Assembly: GCA_963932465.1 (NCBI GenBank)
Contig: OZ010788.1
Coordinates: 674,644,484 to 674,708,483 of the forward strand
Source: Maratus speciosus
Lineage: Eukaryota; Arthropoda; Arachnida; Araneae; Salticidae
Length of the DNA: 64,000 nt
Direction of reading: 5' to 3'
The notes beneath the pieces are model-generated. The model saw only the letters and a program-made list of their open reading frames with translations. It was not told the origin of the DNA and did no database searches. Below, in pieces: positions 50,632 to 62,266 of the stretch. Both the position numbers and the translations under genes were made by a program. Numbering within the stretch: position 1 is the first letter of the stretch; each line of letters opens with the position of its first letter.

Positions 50632-53600
50632 TCAGTAAGTAATATAAGATGCCAGTTTTTTAGGAAAATGGACATGTCTGCCCGAACGTGTGACAGTTTT
50701 TGTTTGGTCAGGGTTACTGTCCGCTTTAAGAGAGAGTTTTAATTTAGAGTTCTCTGGAACAGTTTTCGTGGACAAGTCTGAAGTAGAAATCAAATGAGCT
50801 GGCTTCACTCGATCTATTGATACCGTAGACTTACGACCATTAAGCTCGATTGTTATAGTTTTCCCAGTTCTACTTAGGACTTTGTGAGGACCAGTATATG
50901 GTTGACACAATGGAGGTTGTACATGATCCACTCTTAGAAAGATGTGTGAACAAGATGTCAAGGAAGGGTGTATATAGAACTTCTCTTGGCAGTGAGATGA
51001 TGTAGCAACTGGACTTAACTGCCGCATGGTGTTTCGTAGTTGCGTAACGAAGTTATCGTTGAAAGGTCGGATCTTGTATTCATCCAGCATATCACAGGGC
51101 AATCTCAACGTAGTGCCGTAGACAAGCTCAGCGCAAGAAGCTTGTATATCTTCCTTCACTGCTGTGCGAATGCCTAGTAAAACTATCGGTAATATTTCAG
51201 TCCACCTACTGGTTTCGTGAGCTTTGATGGATGACTTTAAATGTCGATGAAATCTTTCGATAATGCCATTCGATATCGGATGATATGCCGTTGTGCGGAT
51301 CTTCTGTGTTCCCATCATTTTCGTAAATTCATCAAATATTGCTGATCGCATTTGTGGGCCTTGATCCGTGGTTATGAGCGAAGGGCAACCAAATCTTGAT
51401 ATCCAATGCTTTAATATGGCACTACAAATTGTTTTAGCTTGTGTATCAGATATAGGTACGGCTTCTGGCCATCTGCTAAATCGGTCAATCATCGTTAAAA
51501 GATAGCTGAAACCGTCAGATGGAGGCAAGGGACCTACGATATCTATATGTATTTGGGAAAAACGTGCATCAGGAAGAGAGAACGTGCCAAGAGGTGCTTT
51601 GGTGTGCCTCTGTATTTTTGATCTTTGACACTTCTCACAGCCACGAACCCAGTTTTTGATGTCTCGTTTCATATTTGGCCATACGTATCTGGAACAAATT
51701 AGTTTTGTGGTAGCTGCTATGCCTGGATGGGCTAGGTTGTGCAAATGTTCATATATCAGCCGACGAAAGAAACTAGGAACTAAGGGTCGAGGCGTACCTG
51801 TTGAAGTATCACATAGTAGGCTACAATCAGAAATGAGGCAAGGTTTCAATTCCAATTTGAGCAATGTACTATTATGCAGGTTCTGTAGCTCTGAATCATT
51901 TTCCTGAGCTTTTGCGAATTCCTCAAAATTTAAGATTGGAGATTTTGAAATAGAATCAATTTCAATTCTTGAGAGGCAATCTGCAACAATGTTTTCGGAA
52001 CCTGGTACATGTCTAATGTCAGTGGAATATTGGGAAATGTAATCTAAATGGCGTGATTGCCGCGGCGAACATTTATGGGGATTTTGCTTAAATGCATAAA
52101 TTAGCGGTTTTTGATCAGTATAAATTTGAAAAATTCTCCCCTCTAGCATGTGCCGAAATTTTTTTATTGCCGAATAAATAGAAAATAATTCCCGGTCATA
52201 TGTTGACCAATTCCGCTGACTGTTGTTTAATTTCATGGGAAAAAATGCTAAAGGTTCATAACGTTCCTGATAAAACTGCATAAGCGTGCCGCCGATCGCG
52301 ACATCTGAGGCGTCAACCCATATACTCAACTGAGCGCCTGGAATAGGGTGCCGTAAAAGAGCAGCCTGAGATATTGCATTTTTGGCAGCTACGAAAGCTT
52401 TTTCAGCATCTTCGTTCCAATTAAGGGGTTCTGTTTTAGGAACACGGGAACGAGATTTCTTTTTGTTTGTATGGCCTTCTAACAATTTCACTAAAGGCGC
52501 AAGTATGTGTGCAGCTTGATATATGAAAGACCTATAAAAATTAAACATACCCAAAAATCTTCGAAGTTGAGATAAGGTTGTGGGCTGCGGAAAATCGATT
52601 ATGCATTTAACTTTATCTGGAAGTGGTTGAATACCATGTTCAGATATTCGAAATCCTAAGAAATCAATGGTAGGTTTACCAAATGTGCACTTGGATACAT
52701 TTATGCACAAACCATATTCTGCTAATTTGGAAAATAGTGCTTTTAAATGATGATAATGCTCCTCGGCATTTTTAGAGGCTATGAGTATATCATCGACGAA
52801 AGCATAGACGCCTGGTAAATCACGTATTACCTCATCTATGAATCTCTGAAATGTTGCAGACGCATTGCATAAGCCAAATTGCATGCGTGTGCTTTCGAAC
52901 AATCCAAAAGGTGTGCATATCGCTGTTTTGGGAATATCATCAGGATTGATTGGTATTTGATGATATGCTTTGATGAGGTCAAGTCGACTAAAAATTTTAG
53001 TGTCACGTAAATTAGCAGTAAAATCAGCTATACATGGTATCGGGTATCTGTCTTTTTTGGTTTGCGCATTCAAGGCACGATAATCACCTACAGGTCTCCA
53101 TTCCAAAGTTCCCTTTTTTGGAACCATGTGCAAAGGTGATGCATAGTTGCTACGTGAAGGTCTTAAATGTCCGAGTTGTATCATATTTTGAAATTCTGTT
53201 TTAGCAATTTTCAGGCGATCCGGAGCCAACCTGCGGGGTTTTGCCACAACTGGAGGTCCTTTTGTTGAAATAAAATGCATTGTGTTGTGTTTGACAGGCT
53301 GATTGGGATCTGGTAATTTTGTAATAGATGGGAATTGTTTAAGAAGTTCATTATATATATTATCAATATTGATTGTTTTTACTGAATGAATTAATGCACA
53401 TTTCATGTGACCTGTTGTTTCAAATTTTGTTTTTAAATCTCTTAGACATTTGTGGCGGAGATCTGGAACCAATTCGAAATTATGGAGAAAATCTGCTCCC
53501 AAAATTGGTGTACTAACATTTGCCACTAGAAAAGTCCAATTAAATTTTCGTCTTAACTTAAAATCTAGAGAAAGGGTTTGTTGACCATAAACATTTATAG

Positions 53601-53817
53601 GGGAAGAATTAGCAGCCAAAAGCGTTTGTACGGGTGGATTCCGTTTTTGTACATTGTTGGCAGGAAGGATTGACACGTCCGAACCGGTGTCGACCAGAAA
53701 AGAAACATTTGTAGTCCGGTCTCTAATGAACAGGCGACGTGACTGTTGAGGCAAAGAATAAGTCGCCTCTACTCTTTGCTGGTTTCGTTTCCCGCCCAAG
53801 AACACGGCTTTATGCAT
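50632..53817 (-). CDS. pol: Gypsy Pol polyprotein: protease, RT, RNase H, integrase
   Basis: 1061 codons, uninterrupted. The aspartic protease shows [12 protein letters not shown] (DTGS at residues 43-46) and ILGADFL near 106. RT spans roughly 190-430 with [14 protein letters not shown] (Asp 280) and the catalytic FVDDILIA (Asp 342/343). RNase H carries Asp 502 (WVDAS), Glu 543 (DREL), Asp 568 (YTDQ) and Asp 613 (VADCLSR). The integrase zinc motif is His 693, His 697, Cys 727, Cys 730. The DDE core is Asp 759 (HIDIVG), Asp 818 (TTDQGPQM) and Glu 854 (GIIERF), a D-35-E spacing. A C-terminal [10 protein letters not shown] block follows and there is no chromodomain. The first ATG lies within gag in the -1 frame; real synthesis is probably by frameshift from gag rather than from this ATG. 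Confidence 0.95.
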   Translation of the reverse strand: MHKAVFLGGKRNQQRVEATYSLPQQSRRLFIRDRTTNVSFLVDTGSDVSILPANNVQKRNPPVQTLLAANSSPINVYGQQTLSLDFKLRRKFNWTFLVANVSTPILGADFLHNFELVPDLRHKCLRDLKTKFETTGHMKCALIHSVKTINIDNIYNELLKQFPSITKLPDPNQPVKHNTMHFISTKGPPVVAKPRRLAPDRLKIAKTEFQNMIQLGHLRPSRSNYASPLHMVPKKGTLEWRPVGDYRALNAQTKKDRYPIPCIADFTANLRDTKIFSRLDLIKAYHQIPINPDDIPKTAICTPFGLFESTRMQFGLCNASATFQRFIDEVIRDLPGVYAFVDDILIASKNAEEHYHHLKALFSKLAEYGLCINVSKCTFGKPTIDFLGFRISEHGIQPLPDKVKCIIDFPQPTTLSQLRRFLGMFNFYRSFIYQAAHILAPLVKLLEGHTNKKKSRSRVPKTEPLNWNEDAEKAFVAAKNAISQAALLRHPIPGAQLSIWVDASDVAIGGTLMQFYQERYEPLAFFPMKLNNSQRNWSTYDRELFSIYSAIKKFRHMLEGRIFQIYTDQKPLIYAFKQNPHKCSPRQSRHLDYISQYSTDIRHVPGSENIVADCLSRIEIDSISKSPILNFEEFAKAQENDSELQNLHNSTLLKLELKPCLISDCSLLCDTSTGTPRPLVPSFFRRLIYEHLHNLAHPGIAATTKLICSRYVWPNMKRDIKNWVRGCEKCQRSKIQRHTKAPLGTFSLPDARFSQIHIDIVGPLPPSDGFSYLLTMIDRFSRWPEAVPISDTQAKTICSAILKHWISRFGCPSLITTDQGPQMRSAIFDEFTKMMGTQKIRTTAYHPISNGIIERFHRHLKSSIKAHETSRWTEILPIVLLGIRTAVKEDIQASCAELVYGTTLRLPCDMLDEYKIRPFNDNFVTQLRNTMRQLSPVATSSHCQEKFYIHPSLTSCSHIFLRVDHVQPPLCQPYTGPHKVLSRTGKTITIELNGRKSTVSIDRVKPAHLISTSDLSTKTVPENSKLKLSLKADSNPDQTKTVTRSGRHVHFPKKLASYITY

Positions 53818-54542
53818 TTTTCTTCCCTACATTTTTTTCCAAATCGTCTATGATACCAACAGATACTTGAATCCCGATTATCACTATTACTTCGCCCTCG
53901 AGGTTTACTCCAGTTTCTGCGGTATGGGGACCGACCACGTGAAACAGCAAGTTGATCGATGCGCTTATTTAATTTTTCGATTTCTTTCAATAATTTACCC
54001 TCTATCGCCTGTTCATTCGAGCAGGACACGGCAATTGCAGAAGCTGGGGAAGGGGTAACTTCTGAAATACGATCTGAAATTTCCGCTGCTTTATCAAGGG
54101 TTAATTCAGAAACAGCCGCTAAAATTGTCTGAACAGAATTTGGTAATCGTTGCAAAAACAATTCTAACATTAAATTGTCTGGAACATTTAGGGATTCCGC
54201 GCGACGTTTCATACTACGTAATAAATCTGAAGGTTTCCGATTTCCTAGTTCTTCTCCAGACAAGAGCTGTCGTATCTCTTGCTGGGATGATTCACCTGAG
54301 CGCGCAATTAATTCCTTTTTTAAGACACCATAAGGGTCAGTAGCATCTGGTTGCATTAAAATATCACGAATGATTGATGCAACATCGGGTGGAAGATGCG
54401 AAACTATATAATTATATTTTGCAACAGATTCTGATATTGCTTTGGGGGTAGCTAAAGCAAATGTGCTTTCGCACATCACAAACCATAGCGCAGGATCTGA
54501 TCTGTTATATAATGGAATTTGAACAGCATCGACACTAGACAT
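53769..54542 (-). CDS. gag: Gypsy Gag polyprotein
   Basis: 257 codons from an ATG at 54542, about 240 bases inside the 5' LTR end. The N-terminal 150 residues form the helical capsid-like part ([48 protein letters not shown]), as in arthropod gypsy Gag. An Arg/Ser-rich linker follows ([20 protein letters not shown]). The end carries an atypical Cys/His motif, [20 protein letters not shown], instead of a CCHC knuckle. Gag should assemble virus-like particles that package the RNA. It overlaps pol by 49 nt in a different frame. Confidence 0.9.
   Translation of the reverse strand: MSSVDAVQIPLYNRSDPALWFVMCESTFALATPKAISESVAKYNYIVSHLPPDVASIIRDILMQPDATDPYGVLKKELIARSGESSQQEIRQLLSGEELGNRKPSDLLRSMKRRAESLNVPDNLMLELFLQRLPNSVQTILAAVSELTLDKAAEISDRISEVTPSPASAIAVSCSNEQAIEGKLLKEIEKLNKRIDQLAVSRGRSPYRRNWSKPRGRSNSDNRDSSICWYHRRFGKKCREEKCIKPCSWAGNETSKE
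53787..53793 (-). promoter_or_regulatory. Putative -1 ribosomal frameshift heptamer GGGAAAC
   Basis: In the gag-pol overlap the minus strand reads G GGA AAC in the gag frame, a perfect X XXY YYZ heptamer, about 18 nt before the gag stop. pol lies in the -1 frame relative to gag, so one slip here fuses the two. I did not work out a downstream pseudoknot. Confidence 0.7.
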
Positions 54543-54778
54543 GATTTATGGTAATAAATATATAAAATAGTACAATCAAACCAAAATAAATTCGCGAGTT
54601 AAATTTTTCTAATAAAATAACAGAAAAAATATCAGGAAAATGACTCAGAAGAACTTATCTGCTTTCCATCGAGCCGCTGTAGAACGATGTATTCTTTGAA
54701 AGATGAAGATGATCGGATAACATTCCAACTCATCTAGGAAGGCTGATGCTCTATATAAGAACAGTCCATGGTCACCAT
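54543..54778 (-). promoter_or_regulatory. Gypsy 5' leader with primer-binding region
   Basis: Leader between 5' LTR and gag. Immediately after the LTR on the minus strand is ATGGTGACCATGGACTG, where the tRNA primer would anneal. The tRNA was not identified. Confidence 0.5.
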
Positions 54779-54996
54779 TGTGGTGGCGTCGCTCGTATAA
54801 TATAATCACTCACTTAAAAAACTCTTTACTACCTTTATTCGTAGAACATTGATAAACGTCGATTCTGACACTCATCGTATTCGAACACACAAAAACGCAA
54901 TGTAAACATTTTCGTCTGCGCTGCTATGACAACGGCTCTGGCCAGCTGCCATTCCGAACGAAGAATTTTCACCCTTGCCTTTCTGCGGCTGCCACA
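54779..54996 (-). repeat. Gypsy 5' LTR
   Basis: 218 bp, with TG/CA ends on both strands. It should contain promoter and polyadenylation signal (AATAAA, minus strand at 54839-54834). Confidence 0.93.
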
Positions 54997-55000
54997 AGTG

Positions 55001-55122
55001 CTTCATGATAGCAGTAGTAAGAAGCTTAAGCGAATTACTGTTCAATAAAAGAAATTGTAGCAAAACATGAGAACGGTGTTAATATAACCGGTCTAGCTAA
55101 ACAATACGATGTGGCCTAAACC
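55001..55122 (+). pseudogene. Pogo/Tigger-like helix-turn-helix, 3' piece
   Basis: Continuation of the frame starting at 50191 after the gypsy element (see 49931-50214). SSSKKLKRITVQ is followed by a frame break and KEIVAKHENGVNITGLAKQY. It ends near 55122 in unrelated sequence. Confidence 0.65.
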
Positions 55123-55670
55123 TTCAATTTCCACGATAATCTATATATATACATTACGCTATCGTATGTGTCACAGAAATCGCGATTATTTGTTAATTGT
55201 TTAATGGCAACTCTCGAATGAAACGCATCTTATTGGTTATAGAACAGCATTTAATGCATCTCCATACCTATAAGGGGGGTTACCATAGGCAGGACCCTGT
55301 TCTGTCGCCAAATACCGCCAAGTTTGTCACCAACTTGGCGATATATCGTGAAATTCCTATAGAATTCCATTGTAAACCAATAGGGTTTACTTCTTTAGAG
55401 AGAATGAACAAATTGATATATTTTAATGCAACAAAAACTAATATCAGTTTAAGGAATTATATTAATTATATTTAAGGGAGCCCAAGAAAATTAAATTATG
55501 AATAAAAATAACGTGAATTTGATTAAAAAACCTTAAATTTCTTAAAACAGTGTGCATTACTTGGTTAAATAGTGCATTATTGAGCGAAATAAGAAAAAAA
55601 GTATTGGGAATATCTAAAAGCAACTCAGGTTTATTTATATTCAATATATAATTATAAAAAAATTTAAATG
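55123..55670. other. No gene recognised
   Basis: AT-rich spacer with TGTCGCCAAATACCGCCAAG and CACCAACTTGGCGATATATC at 55304-55350, a short self-complementary patch resembling sequence at 24830-24910. Nothing else. Confidence 0.4.
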
Positions 55671-56185
55671 ACTAGTATTAAAAAATGCTCTGACGAGCAC
55701 CAAAAAAGGCTAATATGTTTTTAAGTATGAAAAAGGGTTTGACAAGTGCTTCTAATTGAGCATGAAAAAGGACAAGGGGTCCCTTCTTGACTGCAGCTCA
55801 CTGTCAATGCCAACTTTGGAAAAATCATATTTGCGCTTTTTTCATAAAAAAAAAAAAAAAAATCCCTGCCGGCTCGGGCCTACAGGCGGAGGTAGATTTC
55901 GAAGTTAAGTACTAAATTCACCAACAAAACTTAAATCAAGATTAATGATAAACCCAGTTCCTTCGCTCTAGGGAACTAAACATTTTGTGAAAATTCTAAT
56001 ATACACAAATACACACACGCATGTATGTGGAATAGGTTTAAAAATCGCTAAATTAAATTCAGAGAACCTCAAAGTGTTAAAATATGTTAATATTTCCATA
56101 CTCGGGTTTTTATCATGTTTTAATACGTTTCTTCAAACTCACATGACGTTACATATTCACCTGCTGTGGTCCATTATTATTTCAA

Positions 56186-56665
56186 TATGACGCAATATTT
56201 TTTTTTTTTTAAATTCCTCAAACTATTTATTTCATTTTGAATTTTCATGCAGAAATCTTGCTCTAGAAAACTTATGACGTAATATTCAATTTGTTTTCAA
56301 TTCGTCAAACTGTTTATTTCATTTTGAATTTTCATGCAGAAATCCTGCTCTAGAAAACTTATGACGTAATATTCAATTTGTTTTCAATTCGTCAAACTAT
56401 TTATTTCATTTTGAATTTTCATGCAGAAATCTTGCTCTAGAAAACTTATGACGTAATATTCAATTTGTTTTCAATTCGTCAAACTGTTTATTTCATTTTG
56501 AATTTTCATGCAGAAATCCTGCTCTAGAAAACTTATGACGTAATATTCAATTTGTTTTCAATTCGTCAAACTATTTATTTCATTTTGAATTTTCATGCAG
56601 AAATCTTGCTCTAGAAAACTTATGACGTAATATTCAATTTGTTTTCAATTCGTCAAACTGTTTAT
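56186..56665. repeat. 87-bp tandem array with 174-bp higher-order period
   Basis: Units start at about 56186, 56273, 56360, 56447, 56534 and 56621. Each unit contains TATGACGTAATATTCAATTT, CAATTCGTCAAACT(A/G)TTTA, TTTTCATGCAGAAATC(T/C)TG and CTCTAGAAAA. The A...T and G...C variants alternate unit by unit, giving a dimeric higher-order repeat. The last unit is degraded. Confidence 0.92.
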
Positions 56666-56984
56666 CTAATTTAATTTTTCACGTGAAAACATTGCATTAG
56701 AAAAGCAATTGTTGTGGTGAGAATTTTATTGCTTTTTTTTTAATTGTTGGCAACAGCTATAACGAAAAATATTCATTTTTTCCTGCCATTATTGCGTAAA
56801 AGCTGGTTTTATCAGAATCATGTTAAGACGGTATTCAAAATTTTTAACCTTCCCAATTCCCATTCCCTTGGACCGATTTTACTCATTTTCAATCCCCGCC
56901 GAGAAATTAGCCATCTTAAAGTTGTTGGCGAGTTTGAAGACGTTCCGTGCATAATTGCGACTTTTATCGTGCGGACAAAATTTA

Positions 56985-56988
56985 GTAC

Positions 56989-57031
<43 letters not shown>

Positions 57032-57180
57032 TTATTAGGTGGGGGTGGTTTTGGGTTCCCGGGGTCATGTAATGAAAAGTTATGAAGGAATTTTTAAAAA
57101 GTCGCACCATGGTAACGGCTGCAATAGGTAGTATTTCTTACGAAATCTACCTAAAATCAGCCACAGTTACGATAAAAATG
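56985..57180 (-). repeat. (CATA)n/(TA)n with composite repeat part A, reverse
   Basis: A microsatellite (56985-57026) abuts the reverse of part A: GGTGGGGGTGGTTTTGGG, CCCGGGGTCATG, ATGGTAACGGCTGCAATAGG, TACCTAAAATCAGCCACAG. Confidence 0.75.
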
Positions 57181-57895
57181 TGTAGTATAAAGACACAGCC
57201 AGTAAAGACGCAGTCTGATTAAACATGAATGTAAGGCGACATAGTACCAAAAACTTTAGTTCCTGCAGCGCATCACACTCATGCGGGGCCACCAAGAACG
57301 CCCGCAGTGTAGAACTGTACAGAAAACTTATTTGTAGTGCAGTGCAGACTGTTGCAGCACTTTTCACAGGAAATTTTCCACATTTGCACGCATAACAGTA
57401 TAATGCATTCATTGATTGTTGAAATTATATGCAAGTGGCTGTGGCTGTACAATATACTATGCAGTACAGCAATGCATGTAAATTATAAACGAACATTAGA
57501 CGCATATACCTTTAATACGGAAGTGAAAAAGCACAGTGTGAGTGTGCGCTGAGGTTCAAAAATCAAAAGCATAATAGGAATGTAGTATAATTTATAGAGA
57601 TATAATGGTACATAGTGCACTGTACAAAGTTACATTGCAGACGCATGCGCAGTACAGCAGTGCAGTTAAAATGTAAAGCACGACGGAAAGTTTTACTAAA
57701 GTACCGCGAATTTATTTTATATGGAAAAAGCGCAAATATGATTTTTTCAAAGTTGGCATTGACAGTGAGCTGCAGTCAAGAAGGGACCCCTTGTCCTTTT
57801 TCATGCTCAATTAGAAGCACTTGTCAAACCCTTTTTCATACTTAAAAACATATTAGCCTTTTTTGGTGCTCGTCGGAGCATTTTTTAATACTAGT

Positions 57896-58685
57896 AGTTC
57901 ATATGTTTAACTGAAATTAAAATATTTGAGAGCAGTTTTCAACATATATTTTTGCAAAAGGCAATGCCGTCATGAAACGTGAAGGAGGTGTACAGAATTT
58001 CGCCAGGTGAAGGTGTATCTACTGTCAGTGGCATTTGGAAACAGGGGGCATCTAGTTCAGCGCTATAGGGTTAATGATAGCAGCCTCGTCTACTATCTAA
58101 ATAAAAAGAAAATCATTTCTCGTGATAACATTGCATTTCACAGAAAGAAAGTTTATTCTGTTTCAAAATTCATGTTCATTTATGTAAAAGTTTTATGAAC
58201 TAAAATCTGAATTCCGATATGAGTAAGAAACCCTGTTTTTTTAATGAATAAGTGGATCTTGATCACTAAAAATGTTTGTTGTACTGTGCACTAACAACTC
58301 TTAAAATTTGTCGAGTCTATTTAAAATCTTGTCCTATTTACACTGTCAATGTGGACGACGAAGAGCTAGATTTTTGACACTTGCATTATCATTTAAACTT
58401 GACTTATCGTTTAAAAGGGAAATTATTTTGTTATAAATTTCGAAAGATTTGTATAGTCAAGAAAGATAACGGTTTAGTTGGAGTATTAGTTTCGCGGTAA
58501 TTTTCACATACCAATTTCGAAAAATTCAGACAGGGATGTCCAACCCACTATCATCCGACGGCATAAGTGATGGCCCAGTGGTGTAGTGAATGTGGCCTGG
58601 TAGATAATCGGATAATTTCCTTAAAATTATGAGATTTTTATGCAGTTTTATTGCATTTATGTAGTTAATAATTTGTTTCATGAAA
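57896..58685. other. No gene recognised
   Basis: AT-rich spacer. The frame at 58007-58198 shows no family resemblance. TGATGGCCCAGTGGTGTAGT near 58570 is a small GC-richer patch of unknown origin. Confidence 0.45.
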
Positions 58686-58926
58686 TACTTATCAAAAGTT
58701 CATACACGAAATTTCCAGTGAAAATATTATATCCCACTGTGTTTTGTAATGCGACATGCATGAGGGTTTATTGCATAACGATACAAAAAAAACTGTTATA
58801 GATACCATGCATCGGGAGATCATACTAGAAATTTCCAGTGAAAATATTATATCCCACTAACATTAGGTTATGCGAAATAAATGACTGTTTACCGCATAAT
58901 GCTTCAAAAAATGCTGTTACAGATAC
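58686..58926. repeat. ~120-bp tandem duplication
   Basis: GAAATTTCCAGTGAAAATAT and TATATCCCACT recur exactly 120 bp apart (58708 and 58828), followed by related GCATAA...AAACTGTTATAGATACC blocks. Two diverged copies. Confidence 0.8.
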
Positions 58927-60768
58927 CACACTGTAAAAAAAATCTGTAATCCTACAAAACTAGTTTTTGTAAAACTACAGAAATCTGCATGTTTACTAGA
59001 ATTTTATCTGTAACCGGGTATAATATTTACTACTCGCATAGTACAAATACATGAAATATCTTAGTCTCACCTGTCAGCCAATGAGAAAGGACTTCAATGA
59101 TGACGTAATGACTATTCACGCAGCCACAGAGGTGTTCAAGGCATCCATCTTGATTATGATTTCAGATTAGGGTGTAAGTAAATATTTCTTCTTTATGAGT
59201 TAAATTTTGTTATATTTCCATTCTCCTTGATTCCTAATAAGTAAAAATGAACTACACAGTAAGACCGTTTGATTTCAAATTATAATGTAACATGATTTTA
59301 GCAGGTATTAATGAGTAATCATCCTATTATTTTATTGTTAAATATTTATCATTCAGTCAAATGACTATTCTTTACATCAGTGTTTATTACATGCGTGCAA
59401 TTTCTAATGTCTTATGTAATAAATCAATTTTATTGCAATATGGTTAGCAGATTAAATATTTTATTTTTAATTAGCGATGCAATGAATAGTACCCCGCCCC
59501 CCTTTGACTGATAATGAAGGCCAAATATTCCACTATTCTTCTGCAGAATACTTAAAATGTATACCAAAATTACCTTTCTTAATATTAGAGTCATGCCATG
59601 TAATCGGTATTTATTGTACTAGATTCCGGCATCGGGTCGGTTTACTTTACTTTTTTGGTTCGGATCGGGTCTGTTTGGGTTTTGAATGTTGTGTGTCGGG
59701 TTCGGGTTGACTGATTTTTCAAAAGAATGTCCAAAATATTTTTTTTCAGGTTAAAAATCTAGGTATAAGCTGATGTGCCAGTAATGGATAAAATTCAAAG
59801 TTTTTTGTTTATAAAATTTTACTTTAAAAATTTTCTTCATAACTCCCCCCCCCCCCCCGCGCTTACATGTTTTATAATCTGTGTTATTGTTGATACTCTT
59901 AATCAAACCAATTAGGAAGCAAAAAGTGATCCTTTAAAGTTCCACTGTTTTTCGTTTATGTTAGCGAACATGCAAAGAGCTGGTTTAACTTAATAAATTT
60001 TATATATTCTTTTACTTTCCTGCAAAATTTCCTGCAAAATTTTTATTTTTGTTTTGATAGTAATAAAAATTTTTGAATATGATCATTCTAGACATTTCAT
60101 CAATCGCACACTAGATGAAGCAATGGTAGCCCAATCTCCAGTTGAAAAAAGTTGGATAAGATTTCAATTGTATAAAGTAAAAGATTATTTCAAGAATCAG
60201 AAGTAATTTTGCTTCATATACTTTTTATGCTTTCTGAATATTAATGACTTGTTTATGCATAGATGTAATAGTTTCCCTATTTATGGAACATTATACTGTA
60301 TATTATCCATAATATAAACTAAGCCTTCAAGCATGGGACTAAGCATGGATTAAACTAAGCTTGGGACAAATTTTGAAACTTGCAATTTCTTTAATTATAA
60401 AAATTTTTCTGAAAATTATGTTTCTATATTGTTCAAGGACATTAGAAAGTGTTTCATTTTGTATTCTATAAACTGAAATATTGTTTTTGTGTCAAACAAA
60501 GTTCATTTTCTTATTTTTGTAAAAGGTGTCACATTCTTCCATACTCTCTCCTATGCTTGTAACTCTGAATAGTGGGCACTTCTCTATCTATACACACGTA
60601 TCATGGGTATGTGTTTTAAAACTATCAGAAATATTATATATGTATTTGCGTGTATATGAAAAATGAAATGTTGGTAATATTTTTCCTATTCCTAAAGAAG
60701 AATAGATGGCTCTTAACTGTGCCTTAAATAAAAAGAATTTATCACATTTCTTATATACTTTTTATTTC
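58927..60768. other. No gene; GGGTC-rich patch and poly-C
   Basis: Low-complexity GT-rich stretch at 59625-59710 (CATCGGGTCGGTTTAC, TTCGGATCGGGTCTG, TCGGGTTCGGGTTGAC), with a related stretch at 61885-61950. Poly-C at 59845-59858. The frame at 59504-59710 is chance translation of this patch. Confidence 0.5.
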
Positions 60769-61093
60769 TTAACCTTTAACTGATGTTACCGGTCTCTCAG
60801 ACCGCAGCTTTTTTTAATTTTTATAGTTTTGCAATTTTTTATATACTTGCAATTTTCAGTTTAACTACAAACACTACCGAAGTTTTGTTCCGTTGTGAAC
60901 TATCACCAGACACTTTTGAATAGGTGAATTTTAATTATAACAGTCCTGTACAAAAAGTTTAGTTCAAAAACACCATCCTATGAGTTAATCGTGCCTTTTA
61001 TTCATCTTTCGATAAAGCGGTCTCACAGACAACTTCACACTAGTTGACTTCACACTAGTTGTGACAATTTCTGTGACATCAGTTAAAGGTTAA
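60769..61093. mobile_element. TTAA-type MITE (TTAACCTTTAACTGATG family), copy 1
   Basis: Ends TTAACCTTTAACTGATGTTA and GACATCAGTTAAAGGTTAA are inverted, TTAA on both sides. Subterminal CCGGTCTCTCAGACCG and GCGGTCTCACAGAC are internal palindromic motifs. A copy lies at 62267-62572. Confidence 0.85.
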
Positions 61094-61824
61094 GGAGTAA
61101 ATTTAATAATAACTCATTCATATTGAAATATGTATTTATTTTATCTGAAAAATTGTTCTGTTCAAACTTTTTGTGAAAATCTTAGACTTGGAAAAAACAT
61201 AAATATAAACATTTGCATTTTAATTTTTACGTGAGTTTCTGAGCGATAAAATGCCGATTTTTACTTTCTCATGCAAAGAGAGATATAGGGTAGGTAGGGG
61301 TAAAGATACGAGCGGGGCAAAAATACGCACCGTCTGATTTCATATGAAGCAACATTTCGGCTCTCATGACCAATAGGTGGCAGTTTTGTTTCAAGTGTAC
61401 TAGTCATTTGTTTAAACCTTTGATAAAAGTAGCAATTTGTGCTAAGAAAATGAGGTAAGTTTAAATTTTCGAATTTTGATCTAATATTTTTAAATTTTCA
61501 CTTTATTCTTTAGCTGACAGTACCTGGAATTTTTACAAATCCAAAATTTTAGTGGAGATCGAAAGATTTTTAGCTTCTAAATGCCGTAGTTTACCTATAT
61601 CACATTTGTTTATACTCATGGGTAGCCGGTTAAGCAAAATACTGCAGAATAGGGTAACAGTACGCATCCTTCTTGGGACAAAGTACGCACATGTTTAAGA
61701 TACGGGACTTTGCCCTATCGTTTTAGCTAGATGCAAAGCTTTCCACAATTTATAAATTTGTATTATATAAAATATAATAGCTACTTAACTAATATAAGTT
61801 AGTAAATTACATTTTCCTTTTTCT

Positions 61825-61862
<38 letters not shown>

Positions 61863-62266
61863 ATAGAACGTCGTTAAATATAGAACGGGTCGAGTTGCGG
61901 GTTGACTTAAGTATAATAATCGGTTTTGTGTCTGGTGCAACTTGACCCGTGCAGGACTACTCTGTAGTCGGGAAATTTTCAATATATCAAGATTCGTACG
62001 GTCCTTAAAAGTACTTGCATTTTTCAAAAGGATTTTTTTGTGCTTGAAAGTGCTTTGTTTCATACAAAAAAATTTTAAAGTCCTTAAAAGTGCTTTACTA
62101 TCATATTATTTCTTAATCGGGGGTGGAACTCTTCTGCATTTCTTTTCATTTCTGATTTAAAAAATAAAGATAAAACCGCCATTGCTAACCTTTCTTCTGA
62201 AATTTCACCTCCCCTTTTTACTCCCTTCTCCACAATACCAAAGTTTAAACTGTTTGAAACTTTTTT
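61094..62266. mobile_element. Spacer containing a possible GGGTAAAGATACG-type TIR element
   Basis: At 61286-61720, AGGGTAGGTAGGGGTAAAGA near the left and TACGGGACTTTGCCCTATCG at the right are roughly inverted. AAATACGCACCG and GTACGCACATG lie inside each end, suggesting a ~0.43-kb non-autonomous element of unknown family. A poly-T run of about 32 follows at 61827-61858. No gene. Confidence 0.45.

Larger units (their letters stand above)
50215..54996 (-). mobile_element. Young Ty3/gypsy LTR retrotransposon, complete, no env
   Basis: Two LTRs of 217 and 218 bp (50215-50431 and 54779-54996), almost identical, are flanked by AGTG at 50211-50214 and 54997-55000. The internal region carries gag and pol on the minus strand without stops or shifts. 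A purine tract next to the left LTR (50432-50445, minus strand TGGGGGGATACTC) fits the polypurine tract. No envelope frame. The element sits in a pogo-like relic. LTRs begin and end with TGTGG and CCACA. Of all elements in the window this is the only one that looks potentially competent. Confidence 0.95.
55671..57895. mobile_element. 2.2-kb fold-back element with ~176-bp TIRs
   Basis: Inverted arms 55671-55846 and 57720-57895. Outermost they share ACTAGTATTAAAAAATGCTC; inside they share AAAAAGGCTAATATG, TTGACAAGTGCTTCTAATTG, GGGGTCCCTTCTTGACTGCA and GTCAATGCCAACTTTG. The interior holds an 87-bp tandem array, a (TA)n with composite repeat A, and AT-rich DNA. No transposase. Some interior parts may be later insertions. 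Confidence 0.75.

Noticed and set aside
54125..54343. Open frames antisense to gag and pol (also 51656-51907, 53867-54058)
   Set aside because: Shadow frames of long intact coding sequence on the other strand; no independent support.
59504..59710. Frame over the GGGTC-rich patch
   Set aside because: Low-complexity composition explains the open frame; no motif.
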